In this document: positions 23,186-35,300 of the stretch, in pieces
Position numbering within the stretch: position 1 is the stretch's first letter
Layout: every line of letters begins with the position of its first letter
NCBI GenBank assembly: GCA_030015575.1
Contig: JASDDO010000006.1
Span: 109,856,045 to 109,920,044, forward strand
DNA: 64,000 nucleotides
Direction of reading: 5' to 3'
Origin: Agapanthus africanus
Lineage: Eukaryota; Streptophyta; Magnoliopsida; Asparagales; Amaryllidaceae
Notes under the pieces: model-generated
The model's database searches: none
The model's input: only the letters and a program-made list of their open reading frames with translations
What the model was told of the DNA's origin: nothing
Program-made: the position numbers and the translations under genes

Positions 23186-24138
23186 TACAAGCACCCCGGC
23201 CATCAAACCGTGGCCATTGCGGAACAAAACTTTTCAAAAACCGGCGCTAGAACAACCCGATAACCCGGATTGACCCATAAGCCTTAGATAACAAAACATG
23301 CAAAGGAGTTAGAATGGTTATATCGAATTGATACGTGTCCTTCGGTCTTCAACCACCTTCCCAAGCTCCTAGAGGCCTCCTTGATCAAGCTTGATCTCCG
23401 GTCTCCCTTCATCGAAGATGATACACCCGAGAGTCTATGAATTGAGCTCCAACCTCATATTCGAGGTAACTATGGTACCTAGATCGCTACACTAGATACC
23501 GTAGAAGAAGTAGAGAGTGATGAAGGATTAATTTTTCTCAAGACACCCAAGGTTTCTCAACACATGAGAGGGTTTGGGTGGAGGTAGAAGAAGATGCAAT
23601 GAGGATAAGAGTGAGGCAACTCAAGAAAGAAAATGGCTAAGTCTTTTTCTTTATTGTGAGATTTCTTTTTGTGTTAATTCTTTTCAATAATTGAAGCCAT
23701 CCACGTAAATATACCATGGCTCCAAAATATCTAGAGTCAACAAAAAATATCTCAAGTCAACAAAACCTCACAACAAACAAAAACTTAATCATGCTTAGAA
23801 AAGTAACCATGGGTCACTAATAAGCTATGCCACCAAAAATGCAATAAACAGCTCATCCTCCTCCTCAATAACCTTTTAATCCAAAAAGGTCTAAATCATA
23901 ATGAGGTGTAATCTCCTTACAAGTAATATTGTAAGAAATTACAAGAATACCCCTCATCCGTATATACACACCCGCATCCGTATTTCGAAGAATACGAATA
24001 CAATGAGACGAAAATAATCCAACAATATAATATTAGAATCCGGCTTAAACCAAAGCCCACTAGTATTATCCGTCCAAACATCATCCGTGCACAAGTACAC
24101 GTATGTGATGGCCGTAAAACCATACGGCCTCTACATAT
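23186..24138 (-). repeat. C4: Copia LTR, left part (split by the LARD)
   Basis: Starts at the element-sense LTR end (ACAAGCACCCCGGCC on plus, like 11574 and 63583) and runs to ACGGCCTCTACATAT, where the LARD begins. The sequence resumes at 37128 as CATAGTTTCGCCCGAAG; in the C1 LTR these two strings are continuous (near 12610-12630). Confidence 0.82.
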
Positions 24139-25277
24139 TGTAACATTTTCAAAAATATAAAATATTAATTTTGGGAATTTTTATTATTTAATATTATTTT
24201 ATTGATTATTTTAATATTAAATGCAAATAAATAGGAAAAATGTTAGAAAAATTATGAAAAATTATGGAAAATTCTAAAATAGGGTAAATTAGTGAATTAT
24301 GACATTTTTAAGTTTTTGTGATTAATTTGACACCAATTTAGTGATAATCGCTATTAAAATCGCTAATCGGGTTTTTTGGCAATTTTGTGCAAAACTTGCA
24401 CATATCACATTTTCTCACACTTATGCATTTTCTTTCATGTGTTTCTTATTTGGGATTACTATTGAGGTGAGAAGGTTTGGGTTAAGGATTAAAAGAGAAA
24501 GGAAAAAGAAAAGAAAAGGATTAAAGAATGGGGTTGGTGAGAGAGAGGTATGGGTGAACCATTGACCAAAACCTTAGCCATTTCTCACCCTCATTTCTCT
24601 CCCTCTCCCTTTGCTTGCTGTTGCTGCCTCTTTCTCCCCCTTCCTCCACCTTCAATCCCTCAAATCAACTCAAAAACAACCCCAAAACCATATATCGGTT
24701 TCATTAAAAATGTGCACAAGCTCGAGATCTACAAGATGGACTAAGAAAGCATGGATTTTGGCCACTAGGGGCAACTCAAGAAAATTCTTGAGTTGCCAAT
24801 TGAGGTAATTTCTGAACCATTAGCTTAATTGTAGCATTTCCTATAACCCCATTTTAAGATTATATCGATATTGTGTGATATTATGGACTTGATGAAAACC
24901 TAGTTAGGGTTTGAGAGAAACTTGAGTTGTAATGTGAAATTGAGCTCAGTAGAGGACTTGTAAACACCCTAGTGCATGAATTGGAACCCAAAACCTGAAG
25001 CTAAAACCAGAAATACGGATTTTAGAAATCGATATCGGGGAAATTGTGTAATCTGTGCAGGTTAACTTGAATCTGCTATCACCCCGAGGACCCTAAAATA
25101 ATATTGAGTGGACAGTGAGACGTGCAGGCACAATTGAACCAACAACCCAAACCCTAGCCCCCAACTCGTCCGTACGGCCGCCGATTCCTTCCTTTTGGCC
25201 GCCAATTGCGGCATGGGTCCCACCTCCTTGGCTCGTTTTGGTTCTGTAGCTCCCACATTGTTAGTTTAGGCCCCTGG

Positions 25278-25285
25278 TATATATA
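25278..25285 (+). promoter_or_regulatory. Candidate TATA box of the LARD LTR
   Basis: TATATATA in a GC-balanced context about 1.14 kb into the LTR, unchanged in the 3' LTR (33459-33466). It is a plausible core promoter, but other AT-rich candidates exist. Confidence 0.3.
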
Positions 25286-26780
25286 GATTTGTATAAAGTG
25301 ACCTGGGGTAAAATCTGGGACATATTTCATGAGTTGCTGTTTTGGACTTTAGTTTCCGTATTCCGTATTTTCATTTCTGCATTGATGTGTTTCGTTCTAC
25401 CTCGACTATTTGGCGTTTATACGACGATATAGAGGATTTACTGATGGTTTTGAAGGCGTGCCATAGGTTCTCACCTATAGGCCCCCTTATCGTATCGTTT
25501 TGGATTTCATGCGCCGTTTTAGCTTGGATTTGGTTTTAATGCGCATATGCGATATTTGATGTGTAGGTACCCATGAAGACCTCGGACGACAAGCGAATAC
25601 GTGGTGACGTCCGCAAATGATGATGCAGGTGAGTAGATTATATCTACAGGGGGAAGTCGGGTGGATGGTGTATAGCACCCCCGCAGTCCGTAGTTAGTAT
25701 AATATATATAGTAGATGTGTGATAGTTTAGTGTGTTGTAGCTTTGTGTTAGAAGTATTATGGATAGTGTAGGGTAGAAGTGACTAGTGTAGTTCATAGTC
25801 GCGAACCCTAGGATAGAATTACACCTACACACACACCTTTGCATATTACTTGTACTTACACGGTGTTTGAGGATATGGATTGACGTTGGTAATGAGTCGA
25901 TGATGTGGGCTTGATGACGTGAGATCGGTGATTGGATACGATTCATTGTGGGATATGACTTGTGATTTCTTGCGGGCTTGGGATATGTGTTTACCCCGCA
26001 TGCATACTTCACTGATGGTATCGTTTGGTGCTAGACATAGAGTAGTACCCCAGGCTATGTGATCTGATGATGGTGATACCTGTTATGTGATGAGATAGGG
26101 AGATGTTGACCCGTACCCAGCTATTAGGATGCCGTACGATGATTACCGTACGAGCCGATATTGATGATAGATCCGCACTCATAACTCGAGGATATCTTAT
26201 GATATGACATTGAGGCGAGATCACCGACTATATACCTTTATATATGTATCGACTCAGATTTAGGCGGTTTTCATACCCCTCCAGACTTGCATGATACTAG
26301 ATCAGTAGTTGCATGGTAGATGTTAGATTAGACCAGAGTCATACCTATTTCAACTAATGAATCGGGAATATTGCATGATAGGAAAAAGGGGATTCTACGG
26401 ATATTTTCAAATGTGTAGAGTCTATTTTCTAAACACCGTAGCCCTTGTTTTACCAAAGACCCCGATTCGTCTTATTTCAAAAGGCAAGGTTGCATGATAT
26501 AGCTTTTGAGTTAGATTCTTCACTATTGCGTTGATTATTCGATTGCACCTGTTCATACTATTTGCATGGCATTACTTGTGCTTATTGTTATATTGCCATC
26601 ATGCTGTTAGGACACCAGCACCATTATCGATGATGCGTATGTTCCACGTACACTGATTGCCGGCTCACACACTTCACCATCGATAATTGCTATGCCACTA
26701 CACTGTAGTACTACTGCATTCATGGTATGATTCCCGCATAGCATATTGTACACATAGACCTGTACACAAATATATACGAT

Positions 26781-27221
26781 CATGACTTGATACTCACATT
26801 TGATGCTTACATCATACCTGATACATATGTCACACCTGATCATTATATTGTAGCTCATTTATATGTGACATGACTTGATACTCACATTTGATGCTTACAT
26901 CATACCTGATACATATGTCACACCTGATCATTATATTGTAGCTCATTTATATGTGACATGACTTGATACTCACATTTGATGCTTACATCATACCTGATAC
27001 ATATGTCACACCTGATCATTATATTGTAGCTCATTTATATGTGACATGACTTGATACTCACATTTGATGCTTACATCATACCTGATACATATGTCACACC
27101 TGATCATTATATTGTAGCTCATTTATATGTGACATGACTTGATACTCACATTTGATGCTTACATCATACCTGATACATATGTCACACCTGATCATTATAT
27201 TGTAGTTCATCTATATGTGAC
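26781..27221 (+). repeat. 88-bp tandem array, 5 units (5' LTR)
   Basis: The unit starts CATGACTTGATACTCACATT and includes TGATCATTATATTGTAG. Units are near identical; the last diverges at its end. The 3' LTR holds the same five units at 34962-35402. Confidence 0.93.
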
Positions 27222-27588
27222 TTGACATGATATTTATGTTTGACGCACATATCATATCAGATTAGTGACTTACATTTTGGTTTGGATTATATGTGATTTC
27301 TGGATTTGGGAAGCGTGGCTATTTCAAATATGTAATCATTTAAAAACCCGGTTCCCTTGATATGATATTTCGGTGCGTCCACCATGTGTTTTCTCGGTGC
27401 TAGAGTTATATATATAAAAACCCGAATCGAGGAGGCGGCTGAGGCCGATTACGGGTACATGGTGGACCCGGTATGGTACCCCGGGGCGAGAACGGTTTCG
27501 CTGTGTGATAGACGGTGAGCCCGGCAGAGGGACTACTACCTACCGGTGATTGTACTTTAGCTCGGCGGATATCTGGAGGATTCCGACC

Positions 27589-27720
27589 GGAGCCCAGAGA
27601 TGGACATGGGTTGACCCGTACTGCCGGGGCCGAGGGCCGATACCGCAGACGGAGCCCAGAGATGGACATGGGCTGACTCGTACTGCCGGGGCCGAGGGCC
27701 GATACCGCAGACGGAGCCCC
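27589..27720 (+). repeat. 62-bp GC-rich direct repeat (5' LTR)
   Basis: GGAGCCCAGAGATGGACATG recurs after 62 bp, with a third partial GGAGCCC. Shorter relatives occur in G2 (56443-56560) and in the LTR tail at 22946-23000. Confidence 0.85.
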
Positions 27721-27854
27721 ATATGGATGAGGATTTACGTGTCGATGCTTGGCACGGGTTTCATGATGTTTTACCATGATGTTGTTTATATCCTCATATT
27801 GCATACATGATGCTTATTGTCATTGGGTGACGGGTGGACGGGTTCCACGTATAT

Positions 27855-27957
27855 ACAGACATAGATCATATACAGATATGGATCATATACAGACATAGAT
27901 CATATACAGATATGGATTATATACAGACATGGATCATATACAGACATGGATCATATA
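27855..27957 (+). repeat. 17-bp tandem repeat, about 6 units (5' LTR)
   Basis: Unit ACAGACATAGATCATAT with ACAGATATGG variants. The partner array is 36035-36137. Confidence 0.88.
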
Positions 27958-28951
27958 TATACAGACTGGATTTACACTTATCATACTTCATTTGTATATA
28001 TAACAGGGTATGAGGGCGCTGTTATATATACCCTTACACCAATATTAGTGGTATGGGACGCTAATATATGTGTATTGATATCATTGATACTGCATCATAT
28101 TTACTTCTTGCAGACATACCTTATACTGATGACATGTTATTACCTGAGTACTTGGCACCACATACATATTTAGATGTTACCTTGCCACCTTATCACACTC
28201 AGATGTACTCTTGTGGATTATATTACTGATTGTTGACTTAGGTTTATGTCTTGCATTTCGGTTTCTGCTTGTAGATATTTCTATTCATGAGTTGGCAACT
28301 CACCCCCGTTGTGCCACAGTTCTTGCAGGTTCTGCCGTACAGGTTCTATTGCGGCATTTCTGGCACACTACTTCTTGCGGGTGGTTTGCTTTTGGTAGGT
28401 GGATTCCTTTGTATCAAGAACCACCATTGTTTTCATTTTACTCATTGTATCTAGAATTTCCATCAACCAAAACTTGTATATTCTTTCAGACTTAGAGACA
28501 GTGTTGTATTATTCGACCTTAGAGTCGCGCTTAGTAGTATTGGGGTTTCTTGTTGCTTGAGCTTTCTTTTGGGTTTGATCCTCGCCACTTGACGTTGTAT
28601 ATTATTGTTGCATGTGTGGTTGTGACCGTCTATTGACGAAGAGCTAGCTCCCGCTTGGGGATGCCTTTATCATTGCATATATATATATATTGTCATTCTT
28701 GTTGTACCCCATTCGGGGCCAGTTTTACAAAAGAAACTCTGCCGAAATTTTTAGAAAAGACTGTACTGTTTCAAATTGCATATTCGGCTTAGTTATTTAA
28801 AAACATTGATTTTTTTAAACATGTAGTTCTTTACTTATTCTTAAAAAGGGTTTTAGATTTCTGGGTTTTCGGCTTACTTAGTCGCGTTACGCCTGTAGGC
28901 GTTACGTGGTTAAGTGCCGGTCACGGGCCAAACTTTGGGTCGTGACAAAGT

Positions 28952-28963
28952 TGGTATCAGAGC
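28952..28963 (+). other. LARD primer-binding site
   Basis: TGGTATCAGAGC, four bases inside the 5' LTR, complementary to initiator-Met tRNA. Confidence 0.92.
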
Positions 28964-31954
28964 GCTAGGTTGACCTTGGTTCGAGTCTGAGTTTGACTAT
29001 GTGGAGCCTAGGGCGTTGTTTATATACGGAACTTAGGCTTGACCTTACGGAACTTAGACTTGGTCGAGAGGGTATTAGACCCGAACTTTCGTCGTACTAG
29101 GACGACCCTTGGTTGATGGAATAGGTGACTAAAGTAGAGTGACGTACCGTTGGTATGTTCTGCGGCATACTTACGACATGCCACTCCGCTTAAGGAACCT
29201 TAGGATGTGCATACTTTTGAGATCAGTGATTCTCTTTATATCCAGGATTATACATCCATTTGAGATCCCCGATTCTATTAGTTTCATGATCATACCTTCA
29301 TTGATGCTGTTCCTTCCTATGATCATGTATCCACTTTGGATCTGTTGTTTTCCTTCTTGTCACTGATGTGCTCTCTTTGATACTCGATTGAGATTCCTGT
29401 CACCGTGTTTGAGCGCAGTTTGGGCTGCTGCTAGAGTTACGGCCGGTGTGAGCTCGTTTGGTGCGTGGGCCGACCTTTGTGTTTTCTGGTGACATGGGAA
29501 TGTCTCGAGTTAGTATTGGCGATTGTGACCTCTAGTGGAGGCGAGTGCTTGGTTTTGCACCGGATGATCGGGCCATTGTTAGAACTGCCTGTTGTGAGAG
29601 GACTGTTGATGTACAGCATACCTCAGAGATTGTGATGTCGCCTACCGTGCAGACAGATGGACCAGCTGTTGCTGAGATTGACAGGATGTTGCTTTCGGAG
29701 CTTACAAGCTGAGATTGCCGGAGCTTTCAGGCAGATATGCGACAGATGATAGCTAGTCTACCCGATTTGAGAGACGAAGGTGATTCGTCCGATTTTGCGC
29801 CAGAGCGGGCCCAGTTGAGTTGAAGAATTCCTGTGTGGAGAATCTTACTCAGATCTAGAGCAGACCGATTCAGAGATGACCGCCTATGTATTGCCCTTCC
29901 TGGAGGATTGAGGCATTGTTCGGCGTACAGGCGTATGAGCCAGTTGCTGCTGTAAATGATGAGATATCGCCCAGATGATTGGAGCTGTTGCAGCGTGAGC
30001 ATATACTCAGAGAGATGATAGCGAGTCGCTAGTCACCTGAGGATGAATGACTAGGACATGTGGTGAGTTCGCTTACCCCGATGCGAGGTCATCAGATAGA
30101 TTGTTTTCAGCTAGAGACGACTTCACGCAGGTTCGTTGAGAGTCGATAAAGACGATCGAATGTCAGGAGCCTATTTTCCAAGTTTAAAGTATACGGAAAG
30201 ACATGCAGGTGATTCTATGGACCCTCTAGAAGAATGAAACCCTAACTCGACTTAATGACCGTGTGACAGCCTTTGAACCTTAGGGTTTACGGCGGTTCCG
30301 CGGCGCCATTAGTGAGGCTTGGGTTTGCCCTTCTACGGCTGGACCACCGACGCTGTGGCATGTACTTGATACTATTAAACTGTACCCGAGATGTGAGCTC
30401 TTGGGGGATTATGAGGATCTGACGAGTCGATCGGATGGTTCGACATCTTTCGGATATCCTGATGGGACACTGCTTGGGAGACTCCAGATGCGAGCATAGC
30501 CGTTGGAGCGCAGTACATGCAGCCAGGATGAGACGAGTCCGAATCAGTCGACATTGACGCAGAGCGAAGAAAAGAGTTCGCAAGATATTTCGACAAGATG
30601 GCGTCCCACTCCGCTGACATCAGAGATGTGTTATGCACCCCGAGGTGTGGTATATGGATATATCTTCCAGAAAGAAGCGCGATGAGTATGCAGCCGTTCC
30701 GGAATAAGTTTCAGCTTCAGCATTGGATGATGACTTCCGGGCATTTCGGCAGGATTGAGATTTGAGAAAGAAACCTCGACAGGACCTTTCCGGAATACGA
30801 TACGAGAAGACCTAGACCCAGGAGTGGTCATTTTGCGCACACCCAGCAGGACAGAGTTTGGCATTGTCGACGAGGTAGTTGACCAGGTGCGGATAAAGGA
30901 ACTTAACCAGATGCGTTGCGAATTGATCAAGGACGGACGAGTGATGAGTATTCCTCCGATGGTTGGGACGTGTTCCCGAGGATTTGTTCGGCCTGGCATC
31001 TTCTACCAAATGGTGAAGCTACAGAGTACGCGATTTCGAGTCCGTGCAAGAGACTTCAGATTGGCCGTGGCCGAGAACAGTGCAGTGCATAGTAGTGTGG
31101 CGTGACGTCATAGTGGACGACGATGGAGATAAGTGGAACCAGAGGTTCATGTGAGACACTGACGAGCTGTCAATGCTTCCCGTCGAGACTAGAGACCTGA
31201 TATGCTTACAGAGACGTTGGAATGTGACCAATTTCTGAGAAAAGGTTGTGCTGAGGACACAGATGTCTATCAAGCGAGAAGAGGTAGTACAAGAGAGACA
31301 GCCTCTGTGCAGATCGGCATAGACATGATTGGAAAAGACCTTGAGCAGGATTCCTTCCAGGACATTGCAGCAATGATGTTTGCACCCAGGATCAGATGTG
31401 TGACGTGCATTCAGAGAGCCAGAGGCCGACGCCAGCGATATGCTGCCTTATGAGTGGTCGTGAGGATTGACCGAGAGGTGACTAGAGAAGTGCCAGAACG
31501 GAATCGTCCCCGTTAGCACACCTGACAGGGCCGATGAGCCGATTGATTGCGAGATAGGAAATCCGCAGAGAAGATAAGGACCCAGAGTCAGAAGACGCCA
31601 GACCGCGAGCAAGAGGCGCGTAGATATCCTGCGCTGCTAGCAGTGGATTGCACCGACTCCTTCTCGACCTTGAAGGAGGAACTACCGACGACGGTATTTA
31701 TGATTTGTGATTTTGTGATTCGGTTATCACGTATCCGTCATTTTGGATTTCGGTATTTTGGGCGTTCTGTTTGCATGATTTAGTTTTGATGACTGAGTTC
31801 ATGATATTGGTTTCATGCACCCACTGGATATTTATATATTTTGCGCTGAGTTATTACATTTGAGATATTGATTGAGATTTCATGCCTATCGTATTCAGTG
31901 ATTGGATTTGCACTTCCAGCGGGGTTTTCATGCATCTTTAGTGTTTTGATATAC

Positions 31955-32145
31955 GATTTTGGTGCACACCAGATGCACTAAATCGGAATTCTTCGTGCAT
32001 TTCATATGCACCTGCTTTTTTCTGTCAGGCACACACGTTGCCTACGACAGATGTTTCGTGCACACCCGTTGCACTTAGATGTTGTTTTCTATACCTATTT
32101 GACACATATATGGATTTTGATTCCTTGCGCACCAGACGCACATGA
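31955..32145 (+). repeat. Cluster of GTGCA-N5/7-TGCAC dyads (LARD)
   Basis: Seventeen-bp imperfect palindromes at 31962-31978 (GTGCACACCAGATGCAC), 31995-32011 (GTGCATTTCATATGCAC) and 32058-32074 (GTGCACACCCGTTGCAC), plus a TGCG...CGCA variant near 32126. Arms are constant while loops vary. G2 has a matching cluster. Confidence 0.75.
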
Positions 32146-32302
32146 TATTCTTATATATGCATTTTGGGGATTGATTCTAGTAGAGTAGTACTTTTTTTAT
32201 GATATTCTCTATGTGTTGATGTTTTCGGAACCCCGACAAATGGATTATTACTGAAATTGTTTTAGTAGTGGGGGTTTAAATTTAAATTCGGGGACCGAAT
32301 TT

Positions 32303-32319
32303 CTTTAAGGAGGGTAGAT
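32303..32319 (+). other. LARD polypurine tract
   Basis: CTTTAAGGAGGGTAGAT directly before the 3' LTR, preceded by GGGGACCGAATTT, the usual Tekay/Del-type context. Confidence 0.85.
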
Positions 32320-35300
32320 TGTAACATTTTCAAAAATATAAAATATTAATTTTGGGAATTTTTATTATTTAATATTATTTTATTGATTATTTTAATATTA
32401 AATGCAAATAAATAGGAAAAATGTTAGAAAAATTATGAAAAATTATGGAAAATTCTAAAATAGGGTAAATTAGTGAATTATGACATTTTTAAGTTTTTGT
32501 GATTAATTTGACACCAATTTAGTGCTAATCGCGATTAAAATCGCTAATCGGGTTTTTTGGCAATTTTGTGCAAAACTTGCACATATCACATTTTCTCACA
32601 CTTATGCATTTTCTTTCATGTGTTTCTTATTTGGGATTACTATTGAGGTGAGAAGGTTTGGGTTAAGGATTAAAAGAGAAAGGAAAAAGAAAAGAAAAGG
32701 ATTAAAGAATGGGGTTGGTGAGAGAGAGGTATGGGTGAACCATTGACCAAAACCTTAGCCATTTCTCCCCCTCCTTTCTCTCCCTCTCCCTTTGCTTGCT
32801 GTTGCTGCCTCTTTCTCCCCCTTCCTCCACCTTCAATCCCTCAAATCAACTCAAAAACAACCCCAAAACCATATATCGGTTTCATTAAAAATGTGCACAA
32901 GCTCGAGATCTACAAGATGGACTAAGAAAGCATGGATTTTGGCCACTAGGGGCAACTCAAGAAAATTCTTGAGTTGCCAATTGAGGTAATTTCTGAACCA
33001 TTAGCTTAATTGTAGCATTTCCTATAACCCCATTTTAAGATTATATCGATATTGTGTGATATTATGGACTTGATGAAAACCTAGTTAGGGTTTGAGAGAA
33101 ACTTGAGTTGTAATGTGAAATTGAGCTCAGTAGAGGACTTGTAAACACCCTAGTGCATGAATTGGAACCCAAAACCTGAAGCTAGAACCAGAAATACGGA
33201 TTTTAGAAACCGATATCGGGGAAATTGTGTAATCTGTGCAGGTTAACTTGAATCTGCTATCACCCCGAGGACCCTAAAATAATATTGAGTGGACAGTGAG
33301 ACGTGCAGGCACAATTGAACCAACAACCCAAACCCTAGCCCCCAACTCGTCCGTACGGCCGCCAATTCCTTCCTTTTGGCCGCCAATTGCGGCATGGGTC
33401 CCACATCCTTGGCTCGTTTTGGTTCTGTAGCTCCCACATTGTTAGTTTAGGCCCCTGGTATATATAGATTTGTATAAAGTGACCTGGGGTAAAATCTGGG
33501 ACATATTTCATGAGTTGCTGTTTTGGACTTTAGTTTCCGTATTCCGTATTTTCATTTCTGCATTGATGTGTTTCGTTCTACCTCGACTATTTGGCGTTTA
33601 TACGACGATATAGAGGATTTACTGATGGTTTTGAAGGCGTGCCATAGGTTCTCACCTATAGGCCCCCTTATCGTATCGTTTTGGATTTCATGCGCCGTTT
33701 TAGCTTGGATTTGGTTTTAATGCGCATATGCGATATTTGATGTGTAGGTACCCATGAAGACCTCGGACGACAAGCGAATACGTGGTGACGTCCGCAAATG
33801 ATGATGCAGGTGAGTAGATTATATTTACAGGGGGAAGTCGGGTGGATGGCGTATAGCACCCCCGCAGTCCGTAGTTAGTATAATATATATAGTAGATGTG
33901 TGATAGTTTAGTGTGTTGTAGCTTTGTGTTAGAAGTATTATGGATAGTGTAGGGTAGAAGTGACTAGTGTAGTTCATAGTCGCGAACCCTAGGATAGAAT
34001 TACACCTACACACACACCTTTGCATATTACTTGTACTTACACGGTGTTTGAGGATATGGATTGACGTTGGTAATGAGTCGATGATGTGGGCTTGATGACG
34101 TGAGATCGGTGATTGGATACGATTCATTGTGGGATATGACTTGTGATTTCTTGCGGGCTTGGGATATGTGTTTACCCCGCATGCATACTTCACTGATGGT
34201 ATCGTTTGGTGCTAGACATAGAGTAGTACCCCAGGCTATGTAATCTGATGATGGTGATACCTGTTATGTGATGAGATAGGGAGATGTTGACCCGTACCCA
34301 GCTATTGGGATGCCGTACGATGATTACCGTACGAGCCGATATTGATGATAGATCCGCACTCATAACTCGAGGATATCTTATGATATGACATTGAGGTGAG
34401 ATCACCGACTATATACCTTTATATATGTATCGACTCAGATTTAGGCGGTTTCCATACCCCTCCAGACTTGCATGATACTAGATCAGTAGTTGCATGGTAG
34501 ATGTTAGATTAGACCAGAGTCATACCTATTTCAACTAATGAATCGGGAATATTGCATGATAGGAAAAAGGGGATTCTACGGATATTTTCAAATGTGTAGA
34601 GTCTATTTTCTAAACACCGTAGCCCTTGTTTTACCAAAGACCCCGATTCGTCTTATTTCAAAAGGCAAGGTTGCATGATATAGCTTTTGAGTTAGATTCT
34701 TCACTATTGCGTTGATTATTCGATTGCACCTGTTCATACTATTTGCATGGCATTACTTGTGCTTATTGTTATATTGCCATCATGCTGTTAGGACACCAGC
34801 ACCATTATCGATGATGCGTATGTTCCACGTACACTGATTGCCGGCTCACACACTTCACCATCGATAATTGCTATGCCACTACACTGTAGTACTACTGCAT
34901 TCATGGTATGATTCCTGCATAGCATATTGTACACATAGACCTGTACACAAATATATACGATCATGACTTGATACTCACATTTGATGCTTACATCATACCT
35001 GATACATATGTCACACCTGATCATTATATTGTAGCTCATTTATATGTGACATGACTTGATACTCACATTTGATGCTTACATCATACCTGATACATATGTC
35101 ACACCTGATCATTATATTGTAGCTCATTTATATGTGACATGACTTGATACTCACATTTGATGCTTACATCATACCTGATACATATGTCACACCTGATCAT
35201 TATATTGTAGCTCATTTATATGTGACATGACTTGATACTCACATTTGATGCTTACATCATACCTGATACATATGTCACACCTGATCATTATATTGTAGCT

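Larger units (their letters stand above)
24139..28947 (+). repeat. LARD 5' LTR
   Basis: Starts TGTAACATTTTCAAAAATAT and ends GGGTCGTGACA. It contains, in order, an AT-rich start, a pyrimidine/purine-rich stretch with GAGAGAGAGG, a TATA-like box (25278-25285), an 88-bp repeat array, a GC-rich 62-bp repeat, a 17-bp repeat, the GAGTTGGCAACTC dyad (28289-28301) and the core block (28635-28665). The short frames inside (longest 132 codons, on minus across the GC-rich repeat) are not supported as genes. Confidence 0.93.
28948..32319 (+). other. LARD internal region (no recognisable pol)
   Basis: The longest open frame is about 122 codons and none resembles reverse transcriptase, RNase H, integrase or protease. 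Short stretches such as the KKRDE run near 30672 and the stretch around 29890-30010 faintly recall Gypsy gag, suggesting descent from a normal chromovirus. The same internal sequence recurs in G2 (minus, 53338-55427) and G4 (62485-63582), for example the CCCCGATGCGAGGTCATCAG string near 30077. The 3' end carries the GTGCA dyad cluster. Confidence 0.75.

Noticed and set aside
27406-27804. Open frames of 132 codons (minus) and 155 codons at 35517-35984
   Set aside because: They run through the GC-rich 62-bp repeat in the LARD LTR, differ in length between two near-identical LTRs and resemble no protein family.
30287-31453. Several 80-120-codon frames in the LARD internal region
   Set aside because: They overlap on both strands, are not kept in G2 or G4 and match no gag or pol domain clearly; treated as non-coding.
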